A DNA stretch of 64,000 bases from contig NZ_JPRI01000002.1 in NCBI RefSeq assembly GCF_000737765.1, positions 558,001-622,000 of the forward strand, written 5' to 3'. Source of the DNA: Chryseobacterium vrystaatense. GTDB taxonomy: Bacteria > Bacteroidota > Bacteroidia > Flavobacteriales > Weeksellaceae. Of this stretch, positions 25,923-34,513 are shown piece after piece. Position 1 is the stretch's first letter. Each line of letters opens with the position of its first letter. Below the pieces are notes generated by a model. The model ran no database searches and had not been told where the DNA came from. It worked only from the letters and a program-made list of their open reading frames with translations. Both the position numbers and the translations under genes were made by a program.

Positions 25923-27269
25923 CTACGCTTTTGCTAAAAAACTTTCGAAGGATGATTGCACAGAAACCGTGCCATCTGACAGGATTTTTTCTAAATTTAG
26001 AAATTCAATCTGATTTACGAATGCAGGATCAAAATCTTTCTGGACTCTCACATAGTTTTCAGTGAAGCCATACATTTTTCCATCTTTATTTTCGTGCTCC
26101 CAAAGAACAGGAAGCGTTTTCCCAAGCTGGGTCTGATAAAATGCCATTTTTTTCTTTTCAGAAAGTATTCTAAGCATTTTATTACGTTTTTTTCTTTCCG
26201 GAATAGGAACTACCCCATCCATATCGGCAGCTTCTGTATTTTCTCTTTCAGAATAGGTAAAAACGTGAAGATAAGTGATTGGAAGCTCATTCAGGAAATT
26301 ATAAGTCTCCATGAATTTTTCTTCCGTTTCCCCCGGGAATCCTACAATGACATCTACACCGATAGCCGCATCAGGCATTACCTCGCGGATTTTGTTTACT
26401 CTGTCATTGTACAGCTTCGTAAGATAACGACGTTTCATTTTTTTCAACAGATCATCGCACCCCGACTGCAGCGGAATATGAAAATGAGGAACAAAGCTCT
26501 TGCTTTTCGAAACAAGATCAATACTTTCATCTTTCAGAAGATTTGGCTCAATAGAAGAAATACGTATTCTTTCAATTCCCTCTACTTTATCCAGTTCGGA
26601 AATTAAATCAAGGAACGTATGTTCATGTCTTTTATTACCAAATTCACCTTTTCCGTAATCCCCTATATTGACTCCTGTGAGAACAATTTCTTTAATATCC
26701 CTTGCAGCAATTTCTGTGGCGTTTTTAATGACATTCTCAATAGTATCTGAGCGTGAAATTCCTCTTGCCAGTGGAATGGTACAGTACGTACATTTATAGT
26801 CGCATCCGTCCTGAACTTTCAGAAAAGCTCTTGTCCGGTCACCAATGGAATAACTTCCTATAAAAAAATCGGTTTCTTCAATTTCACACGAATGAACTAT
26901 TCCTTCATTCTCCATCTTCTCAAGATCATCAAGGTAACTTAAGATATTGAACTTCTCTTTAGCTCCAAGGACAAGATCTACACCGTCGATCTGCGAAATT
27001 TCTTCAGGTTTCAGCTGAGCATAACATCCTACGATAACTACCAGTCCTTCCGGATTGGCTTTCATTGCTCTCTTCACGTGAAGTTTACACTCACGGTCAG
27101 CGTTTTCAGTTACTGAACAGGTATTGATCACATAGACATCCGCTTTATCATCAAAACTGACTTTATCATAGCCTGCATCTGTCAATTGACGGGCAATAGT
27201 AGATGTTTCCGCAAAATTTAATTTGCAGCCAAGTGTATGAAATGCGGCAGTTCCGTGAAAAGTAGACAT
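25923..27269 (-). CDS. mtaB: tRNA (N6-L-threonylcarbamoyladenosine-37-C2)-methylthiotransferase MtaB
   Basis: 448 aa. Three Cys of the MTTase N-terminal domain (HTLGCKLNFAE, NTCSVTENADREC, VGCYAQ) and the radical SAM CxxxCxxC (DGCDYKCTYCTIPLARG). Also IGVDVIVGFPGETEEKF. Adds a methylthio group to t6A37 of tRNAs reading ANN codons. MtaB rather than MiaB by the CDYKCTYCTIP signature and the LKPEEISQIDGVDLVLG stretch. 50 bases upstream of a glutamate-synthase-like gene in the same direction. Confidence 0.93.
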   Translation of the reverse strand: MSTFHGTAAFHTLGCKLNFAETSTIARQLTDAGYDKVSFDDKADVYVINTCSVTENADRECKLHVKRAMKANPEGLVVIVGCYAQLKPEEISQIDGVDLVLGAKEKFNILSYLDDLEKMENEGIVHSCEIEETDFFIGSYSIGDRTRAFLKVQDGCDYKCTYCTIPLARGISRSDTIENVIKNATEIAARDIKEIVLTGVNIGDYGKGEFGNKRHEHTFLDLISELDKVEGIERIRISSIEPNLLKDESIDLVSKSKSFVPHFHIPLQSGCDDLLKKMKRRYLTKLYNDRVNKIREVMPDAAIGVDVIVGFPGETEEKFMETYNFLNELPITYLHVFTYSERENTEAADMDGVVPIPERKKRNKMLRILSEKKKMAFYQTQLGKTLPVLWEHENKDGKMYGFTENYVRVQKDFDPAFVNQIEFLNLEKILSDGTVSVQSSFESFLAKA

Positions 27270-27339
27270 TTATTTACTCCTGAATTTTATGGGTGCAAAG
27301 ATAGTAATTTTAATAAGAATTCTAAATCGATTCAGTCTA

Positions 27340-27927
27340 TTATTTATATTCGTCCCTTACTTCAGAACTGTTTTGAAAGCATACGGGAGATGAATTGGGT
27401 TCTTCATTTTCACCGGAAAACCTGTCTTTCATTTCATTATTAAATTCCTGAGACTTATTTTTTGCAATAGAAAGTGTTTTCCAATGATCATTTTTCATCA
27501 TCTTCGCAATATACACGATCTGCCCGATATGATAGGGATAATGGGCAAGCTGGCGAAAAACAGCATCAATTACTGAGTGCGATTCTCCTCTTATGTAAAT
27601 TATATCAGATAAGTTATGATCATTAATCTGTTCCAAAGCCTCAAAAAGACACTTCCAGCCAGACTCCCAATAATCTACGACTTCATCCTTTGTTTTGAAT
27701 GTATTGATAAACTCATCATCCCGCTTTCTCCATAATTTTTCTCCGTCTTCCGTGAAAAAATTAGTCCATCTTGAAAGCATATTTCCCGCTATATGTTTTA
27801 CAATTACAGCAATAGAATTGCTTTCCTCATTAAACTGCCAGAAGATCTGCTCATCGGAAAGCTGTTCGAATGATTTATCTCCTAGGGATTTATAATACTT
27901 AAAACGTGTAATAAAAAGATCTTTCAT
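27340..27927 (-). CDS. DUF1572 / DinB-like protein
   Basis: 195 aa from the Met at 27927 (MKDLFITRFKYYKSLGDKSF); the longer frame starts 10 codons earlier without support. DinB-type four-helix bundle with HIAGNMLSRW, QLAHYPYHIGQIVYIAKM holding the metal-site histidines of this superfamily (His on helices 2 and 4). The HxxxH type of site is visible as HYPYH. The role is unknown, perhaps thiol-dependent or metal-dependent detoxification. Divergent from the NTF2-like gene. Confidence 0.82.
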   Translation of the reverse strand: MKDLFITRFKYYKSLGDKSFEQLSDEQIFWQFNEESNSIAVIVKHIAGNMLSRWTNFFTEDGEKLWRKRDDEFINTFKTKDEVVDYWESGWKCLFEALEQINDHNLSDIIYIRGESHSVIDAVFRQLAHYPYHIGQIVYIAKMMKNDHWKTLSIAKNKSQEFNNEMKDRFSGENEEPNSSPVCFQNSSEVRDEYK

Positions 27928-27985
27928 TATATCTAAAATAAAAACCAAGTTACTCATTTTCCCGTATATAAAAGTAAATCGTAAT

Positions 27986-28345
27986 ATGGTATGTCAGATC
28001 AGTGATTTTATGAAGGATTTGAATTCGTTAGATATTAAACATCTCGAAAAATGGTTTACAGATGAAAGTGTAATCTGGATTCCTCCCACGAAAGAAATTT
28101 CAGGGAAGAATAGAATTTTAGCTTTATTCAAAGCTATCTTCCGAAAGTATGACTGTATTGAATGGCAGGTCTTTGAAATTTTCCCACTGGGAGATCAAAA
28201 GTATTTCTATCAGACTAAGTCGTACGGAACCATGATTAATAAAGGCATCTATGAAAATAATATCTGTACGGTTGTCCATTTTTCGGAAGCAGGAAAAATC
28301 ATTTATCTTTCTGATTATTTTAAAGATACACAAGCTTTTAATTAA
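27986..28345 (+). CDS. SnoaL/NTF2-like protein
   Basis: 119 aa. Fits the small cone-shaped NTF2-like fold: an N-terminal helix (ISDFMKDLNSLDIKHLEKWF), TDESVIWIPPTKEISGKNRI and the strand series with YENNICTVVHFSEAGKIIYL. Possible enzyme (isomerase or hydrolase-like) or binding protein; catalytic residues not identifiable. Start may also be at an internal Met (MKDLNSLD) since the first eight codons are weakly supported. Alone on the plus strand between two minus-strand genes. Confidence 0.7.
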   Translation: MVCQISDFMKDLNSLDIKHLEKWFTDESVIWIPPTKEISGKNRILALFKAIFRKYDCIEWQVFEIFPLGDQKYFYQTKSYGTMINKGIYENNICTVVHFSEAGKIIYLSDYFKDTQAFN

Positions 28346-28370
28346 AGGCTTTATCTTTCATAAGACCAAA

Positions 28371-28402
28371 ATAAAACCACTTCTTTCGAAATGGTTTTAT
28401 CT
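28371..28402. terminator. Bidirectional terminator
   Basis: ATAAAACCA / TGGTTTTAT stem with loop CTTCTTTCGAAA, between convergent NTF2-like and T9SS cargo genes. Confidence 0.7.
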
Positions 28403-28427
28403 TTAAATAGTTTATTATTAAAAAAGC

Positions 28428-30527
28428 TTAATCTCTGTTTTTAACCACAATCCATCCTGAATACTTGATTGGTGTGTTCATTTTATCATTTTCGTTCCAG
28501 CCTACAGAATACCAATAGTTTCCTGTTGTCACTTTCACACCGCCTTTGATGGTTCCGTCCCACTTATAGCCCGTTGATTTATCTACCTGGAAAATCATAG
28601 TGCCATAACGGTCAAAGATATTCATCACAAGGTTTTTCTTATTCGCTAATGCTGAATAATCAATCACATCATTATAACCGTCACCGTTTGGAGTGATCAC
28701 ATTGATCAGATTAGGAACCACTATGCTGATTTCTATAGGATCACAGTCATAAGAATCTTTTACAAAAATAGTAGCGTCACCTCTTTTGACATTACTGAAT
28801 ACATTGGAATCCTGCCAGTTGATATTATCCATTGAATATTTGTAAGCAGGAGTTCCCCCCAGAACAAATACCGTCACTGTAGTGCTTGAAATTTCAATAC
28901 TTGAAACAACAGGCTGCTCAGACGGATATACTTTTACATTTTGCAATACTATACAGTCTCCTGTTTTAAGTTTTACCCAATATGTACCTACACCTACATT
29001 TGTGATAGCCTGCGTCGTTGCTCCTGTACTCCATTCGTAGCCATTAAATCCAGGTCCGGCATCTAAAGTGGTTTTATCTTCTACGCAAATAATTTTATCT
29101 TTAAGAACACTTGAGTAAACGGGATCAATAACCACCAGAGTAATTTTGGCAATATTATAGCATCCCTGTGCATTAGATACCCTTACATAAACAACACCAC
29201 TGGGAGCAATGTATGCTGCCGGTGTAGTAATTTCATTGGTCTGATTGGCTGCATCTGTCGCTGAAGGATAATATTTCTTCACAGCCCCGTTCTGCATGGT
29301 TACCGATGCTCCTGTAAGGTTAAAAGATGCTGTAGAAGGACTTGTCTGTATAGAACATGATCTTAAAGTAGCATCATTCACTACTACTACAGGATGAAAT
29401 TTCAATAGGATTTGCGCTATCGCAGTACATCCGAAAGGTGAAATCACTTTCACATAAATTGTTGCCTCTGCGGAAGTAAATGCAGTTGGATTTGTAATTT
29501 CATTGATTCCTGCATTGAGATCAGAAAGGGTATTGTAGTATTTCTTGATTACTGCCGGATCTGCAATTACATCTGCTGTTGTCAGATCATACACCGAAGT
29601 ACCTGCATTATTATTGTTGCACTGAGTCAGCGTTGCATTTTTTGTTGTGATCTTACCATCTCTAAACTTAAATGTTCCGATCTGTTTACATTTATTGAGC
29701 GGGCTGTTTGGATTGGTAGGGTCTGTATATCCTATGCTGTAATAGTAAATAGACGTAGTATTTACTGTTGTAGGAACAGTAATAGGATTATTTCCCGTTA
29801 AGGCATCATTCTGACTTGTGTGATAACTTACATTAAAGTTTGGATTTCCGTTTAGAATTCCGGCAGACAGTGTAGAAAAATCAAATACAGCCGGATTAAC
29901 GCATATAATCACTTCTCTGGGATCTGCAGGATTAGCTGCGGGAACTCCCGGCGGATTAAATGGGAATGGCTGTGTATTAGGATCGGTAAAAGGCGATGCC
30001 AATGTGGCAGTTCCTCCCCAGGTTAAAGAAAACGGAGCTAACGTTGGATTAAATACATCAACCCAGTTATCGATGTATAGATAATAGGTTTGTCCTGCCA
30101 CAACATCTAAATACCTGCAGTAAGGAGTAGAGGAACCTCCAATAGCATTGGTAATCGTGCTGGTCATATTTAATCCTGTTGACGGCCCTACTCCTACGAC
30201 AGTTGCCGCATTACAGCGTATAGGTGAGCCCAAACTACCACAGCTAACATTAGGACCATAAATCGCCCAATCATAATCTGCGTCCGGATCATTAGGAACC
30301 AAATCAAAAGTAAGGGTTCCGCTCGTGGCAATTGTAACTTTGTACCAGATCGAATTATGCTCACCTGTTGATAAGCATCCACCTAAATTTTCATTAACGG
30401 CTCCGATTCCGAAAGGACTGTAAGTAATATTCGAATTACCACAAACTGCCAAAGCTGTCGCACAATCTGCCTGCGCGAAGAAAGTCTGTGATATCCCGAA
30501 AAAAATAAGAAGTAAAAGTTTTTTCAT
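28428..30527 (-). CDS. T9SS type B sorting-domain protein (secreted, Ig-like repeats)
   Basis: 699 aa with a Sec signal peptide (MKKLLLLIFFGISQTFFAQA). The N-terminal half has a PPC/CUB-like beta domain (VTIATSGTLTFDLVPNDPDA), then three similar segments of about 90 aa with Cys pairs (TKNATLTQCNNNN; VNDATLRSCSIQ; ...), and a final type B gliding-motility-associated C-terminal domain starting VITPNGDGYNDVIDYSALAN and ending in YWYSVGWNENDKMNTPIKYS and WIVVKNRD. That CTD directs export through the T9SS encoded by gldKLMN and porZ here. Function after secretion is likely adhesion or matrix-type; not known. Confidence 0.93.
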   Translation of the reverse strand: MKKLLLLIFFGISQTFFAQADCATALAVCGNSNITYSPFGIGAVNENLGGCLSTGEHNSIWYKVTIATSGTLTFDLVPNDPDADYDWAIYGPNVSCGSLGSPIRCNAATVVGVGPSTGLNMTSTITNAIGGSSTPYCRYLDVVAGQTYYLYIDNWVDVFNPTLAPFSLTWGGTATLASPFTDPNTQPFPFNPPGVPAANPADPREVIICVNPAVFDFSTLSAGILNGNPNFNVSYHTSQNDALTGNNPITVPTTVNTTSIYYYSIGYTDPTNPNSPLNKCKQIGTFKFRDGKITTKNATLTQCNNNNAGTSVYDLTTADVIADPAVIKKYYNTLSDLNAGINEITNPTAFTSAEATIYVKVISPFGCTAIAQILLKFHPVVVVNDATLRSCSIQTSPSTASFNLTGASVTMQNGAVKKYYPSATDAANQTNEITTPAAYIAPSGVVYVRVSNAQGCYNIAKITLVVIDPVYSSVLKDKIICVEDKTTLDAGPGFNGYEWSTGATTQAITNVGVGTYWVKLKTGDCIVLQNVKVYPSEQPVVSSIEISSTTVTVFVLGGTPAYKYSMDNINWQDSNVFSNVKRGDATIFVKDSYDCDPIEISIVVPNLINVITPNGDGYNDVIDYSALANKKNLVMNIFDRYGTMIFQVDKSTGYKWDGTIKGGVKVTTGNYWYSVGWNENDKMNTPIKYSGWIVVKNRD

Positions 30528-30697
30528 AGATATATAGTTTTTAGTTGATTTGATTTGAAATCACATGGTATGTATTGATTTACAACACATACACCAAATA
30601 TACCTATATTTTAATCACAAACAATGGATTTTTGAAAATCTTAAATTATTTTAAATAAAATCATTAAATAATTACGATATAACAACATAAACAAGCA

Positions 30698-31495
30698 CTA
30701 TTTTATACTTGTAATATTTCCACATAAATTTTCAAGATGAAAAATTTTATGGAATGGACTCTTCACTTCCTGAAGGTGTTCTTTATCCTGAATGAACGTA
30801 TATCTGGAAGCAATGGAGTTCATATCTGAGACAATCACCAGCCAGCATTCATCTACGGAAGTATCGTAATAAGGAAATTTTTCATTTTTTTTATCGATCA
30901 GTTCAAGAATCTTTTCGGAGCAGAGTTCATCAAAAAGATTCATGCTGTACTCATGAGTGATAAAAACATTTCTGCGGTGAAAAGATTTTCTCATTCCCTT
31001 CACACAACCCACAGCCTTATTCCTTTTGATACTCTTATAAATGCTGACAATATTTTCTTCCTGTTCATCAATATTGTCAAACTTGATATTAGGATGAAAT
31101 TCTAAAAAATAAACACCACGGTATTTCGCGGTGTCTTCCTGTTCTAATAATATTTCTGCCTGACGGAACATCTTATTTAAATTACTTTCAACTTTTTTCA
31201 TTTCAAGATGATTGATCACTTCGGTCAATTCTATTCCGATCTTCTTATCGTTAAGTTTTGCGATAAAGTCCGGGCTTTCGCAAGTAAGATCTTCAAATTT
31301 AACATCCGGAAAATGATGCATAAAAGAGTTAAGCAGTAAAATCTCAGACTTCTTTCTGTATTTTTCGCGATCATGAAGGAGAGATTCGTCTATTTTACGG
31401 TGATACTTTTCCATCGGCTTTTTTTTCAAATGCCGGTTCATGTAGTACAAGCTTAGATTCTTTATTAAATCCTCATCAGAAAATGTCTTTTTCAT
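30698..31495 (-). CDS. Hypothetical protein with a PD-(D/E)XK-like motif
   Basis: 265 aa from the Met at 31495 (MKKTFSDEDLIKNLSLYYMN), a start 10 codons inside the longest frame. It is basic and helical at the N-terminus, then SPDFIAKLNDKKIGIELTEV which resembles the PD...(D/E)xK strand pair of restriction-type nucleases, although the final residue of the motif is Thr not Lys. Later: YFLEFHPNIKF and CWLVIVSDMN. I do not recognise the family. No adjacent methylase or partner, so a restriction role is not supported by context. Could instead be a DNA-binding or structural relative. Confidence 0.6.
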   Translation of the reverse strand: MKKTFSDEDLIKNLSLYYMNRHLKKKPMEKYHRKIDESLLHDREKYRKKSEILLLNSFMHHFPDVKFEDLTCESPDFIAKLNDKKIGIELTEVINHLEMKKVESNLNKMFRQAEILLEQEDTAKYRGVYFLEFHPNIKFDNIDEQEENIVSIYKSIKRNKAVGCVKGMRKSFHRRNVFITHEYSMNLFDELCSEKILELIDKKNEKFPYYDTSVDECWLVIVSDMNSIASRYTFIQDKEHLQEVKSPFHKIFHLENLCGNITSIK

Positions 31496-31696
31496 GGGTG
31501 ATTTTTTTATGTGACCAAAGAACACATGCTATATTGGTTTCACCGTTAGAAGTTTTTGATTTTCAAAAATTTACATATTAAAGGTAGGTAAAAAAACTAT
31601 TCATCAGATACTTTTAAATTAATTTATCAAATAATTAATGTAAAGTTTATTTTCATAATCAATACCTTTAGCCATCTAAATACAAAACTGTGATTT

Positions 31697-33352
31697 ATGG
31701 ATTTTAAAAATTTTAAAATACCTTACAGCATCAATCCACAATATTCTAAAAAAGCTGCTTATTTTTCGATGGAGTTTGCCATCGAACAGGTTTTGAAAAT
31801 ATATTCAGGAGGATTAGGATTTCTGGCAGGGTCCCACATGAGAAGTGCATACAACCTGAAACAGGATCTTATCGGAATAGGAATTCTATGGAAGTTTGGG
31901 TATTATGATCAAGCCAGAAACCATGATCAAACCCTTCAGCCTGTATGGACAAAAAAAATGTACAGTTTCCTCGAAGACACAGGAATAAAATTCCAGATCG
32001 AGATCCACAGCGCACCGGTATGGGTTAAAGTGTGGTACCTTGATCCCGAAATATTCAACACTGCACCTATGTTTTTCCTTTCTACAGATGTTCCTGAAAA
32101 TGATCATGTTTCTAAAACCATCTGTCATAAATTATATGATGCTAACGAATCTACAAAGCTTGCCCAATATATCCTGTTAGGAAAAGGAGGAGCTAAGTTA
32201 CTGGATGAAATGAACACCGAAAGAGATGTATACCATCTGAATGAAGCTCATGGACTTCCCGCTGCATTCTACCTTCTGAAAAAATATAACGGAGACTTAA
32301 ACAGGGTAAAAGAAAAGTTGGTTTTCACAACCCACACTCCTGAAGAGGCAGGAAACGAAAAACACAATCTGAAACTGTGTTATGATATGTCCTATTTCTC
32401 AGGGTTCAGTATGCAGGATGTGAAAAGCATTGAAGGTGCCGATGATGACCGCTTCAACCATTCGTTATGTGCTTTGAAAATGGCAAGAAAAGCAAACGGA
32501 GTATCCCAGCTTCATGGTACTGTTTCCAGAGCGATGTGGAGCAAATATCCGGGAATCTGCGAAATTACGTCTATTACCAATGCACAGGAATTCAAATACT
32601 GGGCGGATAAACCTCTTTACAACGCCAAGGACGAAAATGATGAAACCGTTTTTGATTATCGCAAAAAACATTTAAAGAAAAGATTATTTACGATCGTTGC
32701 TGATCAGACAGGAAACCTGTTCAATCCCAATATTTTCACCATTGTCTGGGCAAGAAGATTTGCTGGCTACAAACGTGCAGATTTGCTGCTGCATGATAAG
32801 GAAAGGTTCTACAGATTATTAAACAACCCAAAATATCCGGTACAGATCATTTGGTCTGGTAAACCTTATCCTATGGACTATTCTGCTATCTCCACATTCA
32901 ATACATTGGTAGAAGAAAGTAAAAATCATAAAAATATGGCTGTTCTTACAGGCTATGAACTTTCTTTAAGCAAGTCTATGAAGCAGGGATCTGATTTATG
33001 GTTAAATAACCCAAGGGTACCAAGAGAAGCTTCGGGAACTTCCGGAATGTCTGCTGCGATGAACGGATCTGTAAACCTGTCTACTGATGATGGATGGATT
33101 CCCGAATTTGCAAAGCCCGGAGAAAATTCATTTGTTGTTCCAAAAGCAGATTATTTAAACATGAGTATCTACGAACAGGACACTTATGATCTGAATAAAC
33201 TGTATGAGATTCTTGAAAACGAGATTCTTCCAACGTATTATGATCATCCTGACCGATGGAGAAAAATACAGTATAATGCCATGAATGATGTAAAAGACCA
33301 TTTCAATAGTGATAGAATGGCAGACGAATATTATAAAATACTTTATAAATAG
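31697..33352 (+). CDS. Alpha-glucan phosphorylase-like protein (GT35, short form), PLP-lysine replaced
   Basis: 551 aa, the length of the short alpha-glucan phosphorylases (TIGR02094 type). Recognised by YSGGLGFLAGSHMRSA, HLNEAHGLPAAFY, TTHTPEEAGNEKH, IVWARRFAGYKRADLLL and NNPRVPREASGTSGMSAAMN. In PLP-dependent phosphorylases the last motif reads EASGTxxMK, where the Lys binds pyridoxal phosphate; here Ser452 stands in its place (codon 33050-33052). The catalytic chemistry of a phosphorylase is therefore doubtful, or the family uses another mechanism. No other glycogen genes (glgB, glgC) lie next to it. Monocistronic with a terminator 14 bases after the stop. Confidence 0.88.
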   Translation: MDFKNFKIPYSINPQYSKKAAYFSMEFAIEQVLKIYSGGLGFLAGSHMRSAYNLKQDLIGIGILWKFGYYDQARNHDQTLQPVWTKKMYSFLEDTGIKFQIEIHSAPVWVKVWYLDPEIFNTAPMFFLSTDVPENDHVSKTICHKLYDANESTKLAQYILLGKGGAKLLDEMNTERDVYHLNEAHGLPAAFYLLKKYNGDLNRVKEKLVFTTHTPEEAGNEKHNLKLCYDMSYFSGFSMQDVKSIEGADDDRFNHSLCALKMARKANGVSQLHGTVSRAMWSKYPGICEITSITNAQEFKYWADKPLYNAKDENDETVFDYRKKHLKKRLFTIVADQTGNLFNPNIFTIVWARRFAGYKRADLLLHDKERFYRLLNNPKYPVQIIWSGKPYPMDYSAISTFNTLVEESKNHKNMAVLTGYELSLSKSMKQGSDLWLNNPRVPREASGTSGMSAAMNGSVNLSTDDGWIPEFAKPGENSFVVPKADYLNMSIYEQDTYDLNKLYEILENEILPTYYDHPDRWRKIQYNAMNDVKDHFNSDRMADEYYKILYK

Positions 33353-33365
33353 TTGAAAAGCCTTT

Positions 33366-33408
33366 CAATAAAAAATTCCGTGAAAAAGTATTCACGGAAT
33401 TTTTATTG
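33366..33408. terminator. Bidirectional terminator
   Basis: CAATAAAAAATTCCGTGAA / TTCACGGAATTTTTATTG long stem between convergent glucan-phosphorylase and DUF6496 genes. Confidence 0.9.
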
Positions 33409-33411
33409 AAA

Positions 33412-33597
33412 TTATTCCTTTTTCTTTTTAGGCACCTTTAAGCCTTTTTCTTTAGCTTCAGAAATTCCAATAGCTATAGCCTGTTTTCTGTCAGTAACTT
33501 TTTCTCCTGAAGAGGATTTCAGTTTTCCCTCTTTGAATTCATGCATTACTTTTCCTACTTTGTCCTGAGCTTTATCTGAATATTTTGTTTTGCTCAT
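33412..33597 (-). CDS. Small basic DUF6496 protein
   Basis: 61 aa, Lys-rich (MSKTKYSDKAQDKVGKVMHE). The family's core pattern is visible: KVMHEFKEGKLKS, VTDRKQAIAIGISEAKEKG and a KKKK tail. Such proteins look like small nucleoid- or stress-related factors, but no function is established. 10 bases after the 157-aa gene, so likely co-transcribed. Confidence 0.75.
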   Translation of the reverse strand: MSKTKYSDKAQDKVGKVMHEFKEGKLKSSSGEKVTDRKQAIAIGISEAKEKGLKVPKKKKE

Positions 33598-33607
33598 GAT
33601 AAAAAAT

Positions 33608-34081
33608 TTAAGATTTTGGCAGGGATACCCCTAATTCATAAACTTCAGCGTGCTTCAAATATTTTGAACGTTCTCTGGAAGTGACCGATTCAAAATGGTC
33701 ATTCTTAATCACAATAATCGGGTCTTCAATATTTTCGATTTCGAAACTGGCAAAATACCTTTCATCGGGACTTGTTTTATCTTTATTTGCTTTTATTTTC
33801 TGCAATTCATCTGCGTATTTTCTAAATCCTGGATCTGATGAGTGAATAAATTTGTATTCGTCCCCGGCATAGACATAATAGTGGAGTTTTTTTTCAATAA
33901 GCCCGGCCTCATTTGTAAGTTGTGGGTTATCGTTTCCATCCTTAAATCCAACTTCTACTAAAGTTCCTCCTTTCTTGGCTGCGCATTCTTCAGCATCTTT
34001 AAAGCTTGAAAATCCGGTATAAACGATCTGATCGGCTAAAACGTAGCGATTCAGTTTCTGATTGTATGCATTCGTTTCCAT
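33608..34081 (-). CDS. Hypothetical protein, 157 aa
   Basis: Soluble, charged, no signal peptide or membrane helix. Visible segments: RYVLADQIVYTGFSSFKDAE, GGTLVEVGFKDGNDNP, LHYYVYAGDEYKFIHSSDPG and EIENIEDPIIVIKNDHFES. No family recognised. Upstream of the DUF6496 gene in the same direction with a 10-base gap. Confidence 0.6.
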   Translation of the reverse strand: METNAYNQKLNRYVLADQIVYTGFSSFKDAEECAAKKGGTLVEVGFKDGNDNPQLTNEAGLIEKKLHYYVYAGDEYKFIHSSDPGFRKYADELQKIKANKDKTSPDERYFASFEIENIEDPIIVIKNDHFESVTSRERSKYLKHAEVYELGVSLPKS

Positions 34082-34211
34082 AATTATTATTTAATTTGAT
34101 TCTATATTAATACATTCAATTTTTTTGCCAAATTGTTAATTTTAAAAAATTCACTGGATAATGAATTTTTTTATTATTTTAGAAGTTGTAATTCAAAAAA
34201 AATAGTACACT

Positions 34212-34403
34212 ATGAAAAATCTCAAAAAAATGGCAAGAGAGCAATTAAAAGAAGTAAAGGGAGGCGTTTTGCCTGGAATGAAAAAATGCTTAGATCCTGT
34301 TACCTGTGAAACCAAAATATGGTACGCAGCAGTAGCTTTGGACAGCCCATGTACTCCATCAGTTCCTCTGTGCCTAACGGAGCTTAATCCGCCTATTGAG
34401 TAA
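34212..34403 (+). CDS. Bacteriocin-like peptide with double-glycine leader (RiPP-type precursor)
   Basis: 63 aa. The N-terminal 18 residues MKNLKKMAREQLKEVKGG form a double-glycine leader of the type cleaved by peptidase-containing ABC transporters (ends VKGG). The 45-residue core that follows has four Cys (26, 32, 47, 54) and a proline-rich tail (CTPSVPLCLTELNPPIE). No transporter, lanthipeptide synthase, rSAM or peptidase gene is adjacent. Own terminator at 34421. Similar short leaders precede Cys-containing cores in many Chryseobacterium small proteins; the product is unknown. Confidence 0.65.
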   Translation: MKNLKKMAREQLKEVKGGVLPGMKKCLDPVTCETKIWYAAVALDSPCTPSVPLCLTELNPPIE

Positions 34404-34420
34404 GAAGTATTTGTAAAAAT

Positions 34421-34463
34421 AACAACAAAAACAGGATTCCAATGTCCTGTTTTTGTTGTTTTA
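34421..34463 (+). terminator. Terminator of the bacteriocin-like gene
   Basis: AACAACAAAAACAGGA / TCCTGTTTTTGTTGTT stem, loop TTCCAATG, T-rich tail. Confidence 0.85.
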
Positions 34464-34513
34464 TGTCGTTATATGAGTAAGAATTATTAAATTTGGAATC
34501 ATTAAAATTAGAA

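Noticed and set aside
34212..34403. Lanthipeptide or thiopeptide cluster
   Set aside because: No modification enzyme, transporter or peptidase gene within at least 10 kb on either side.
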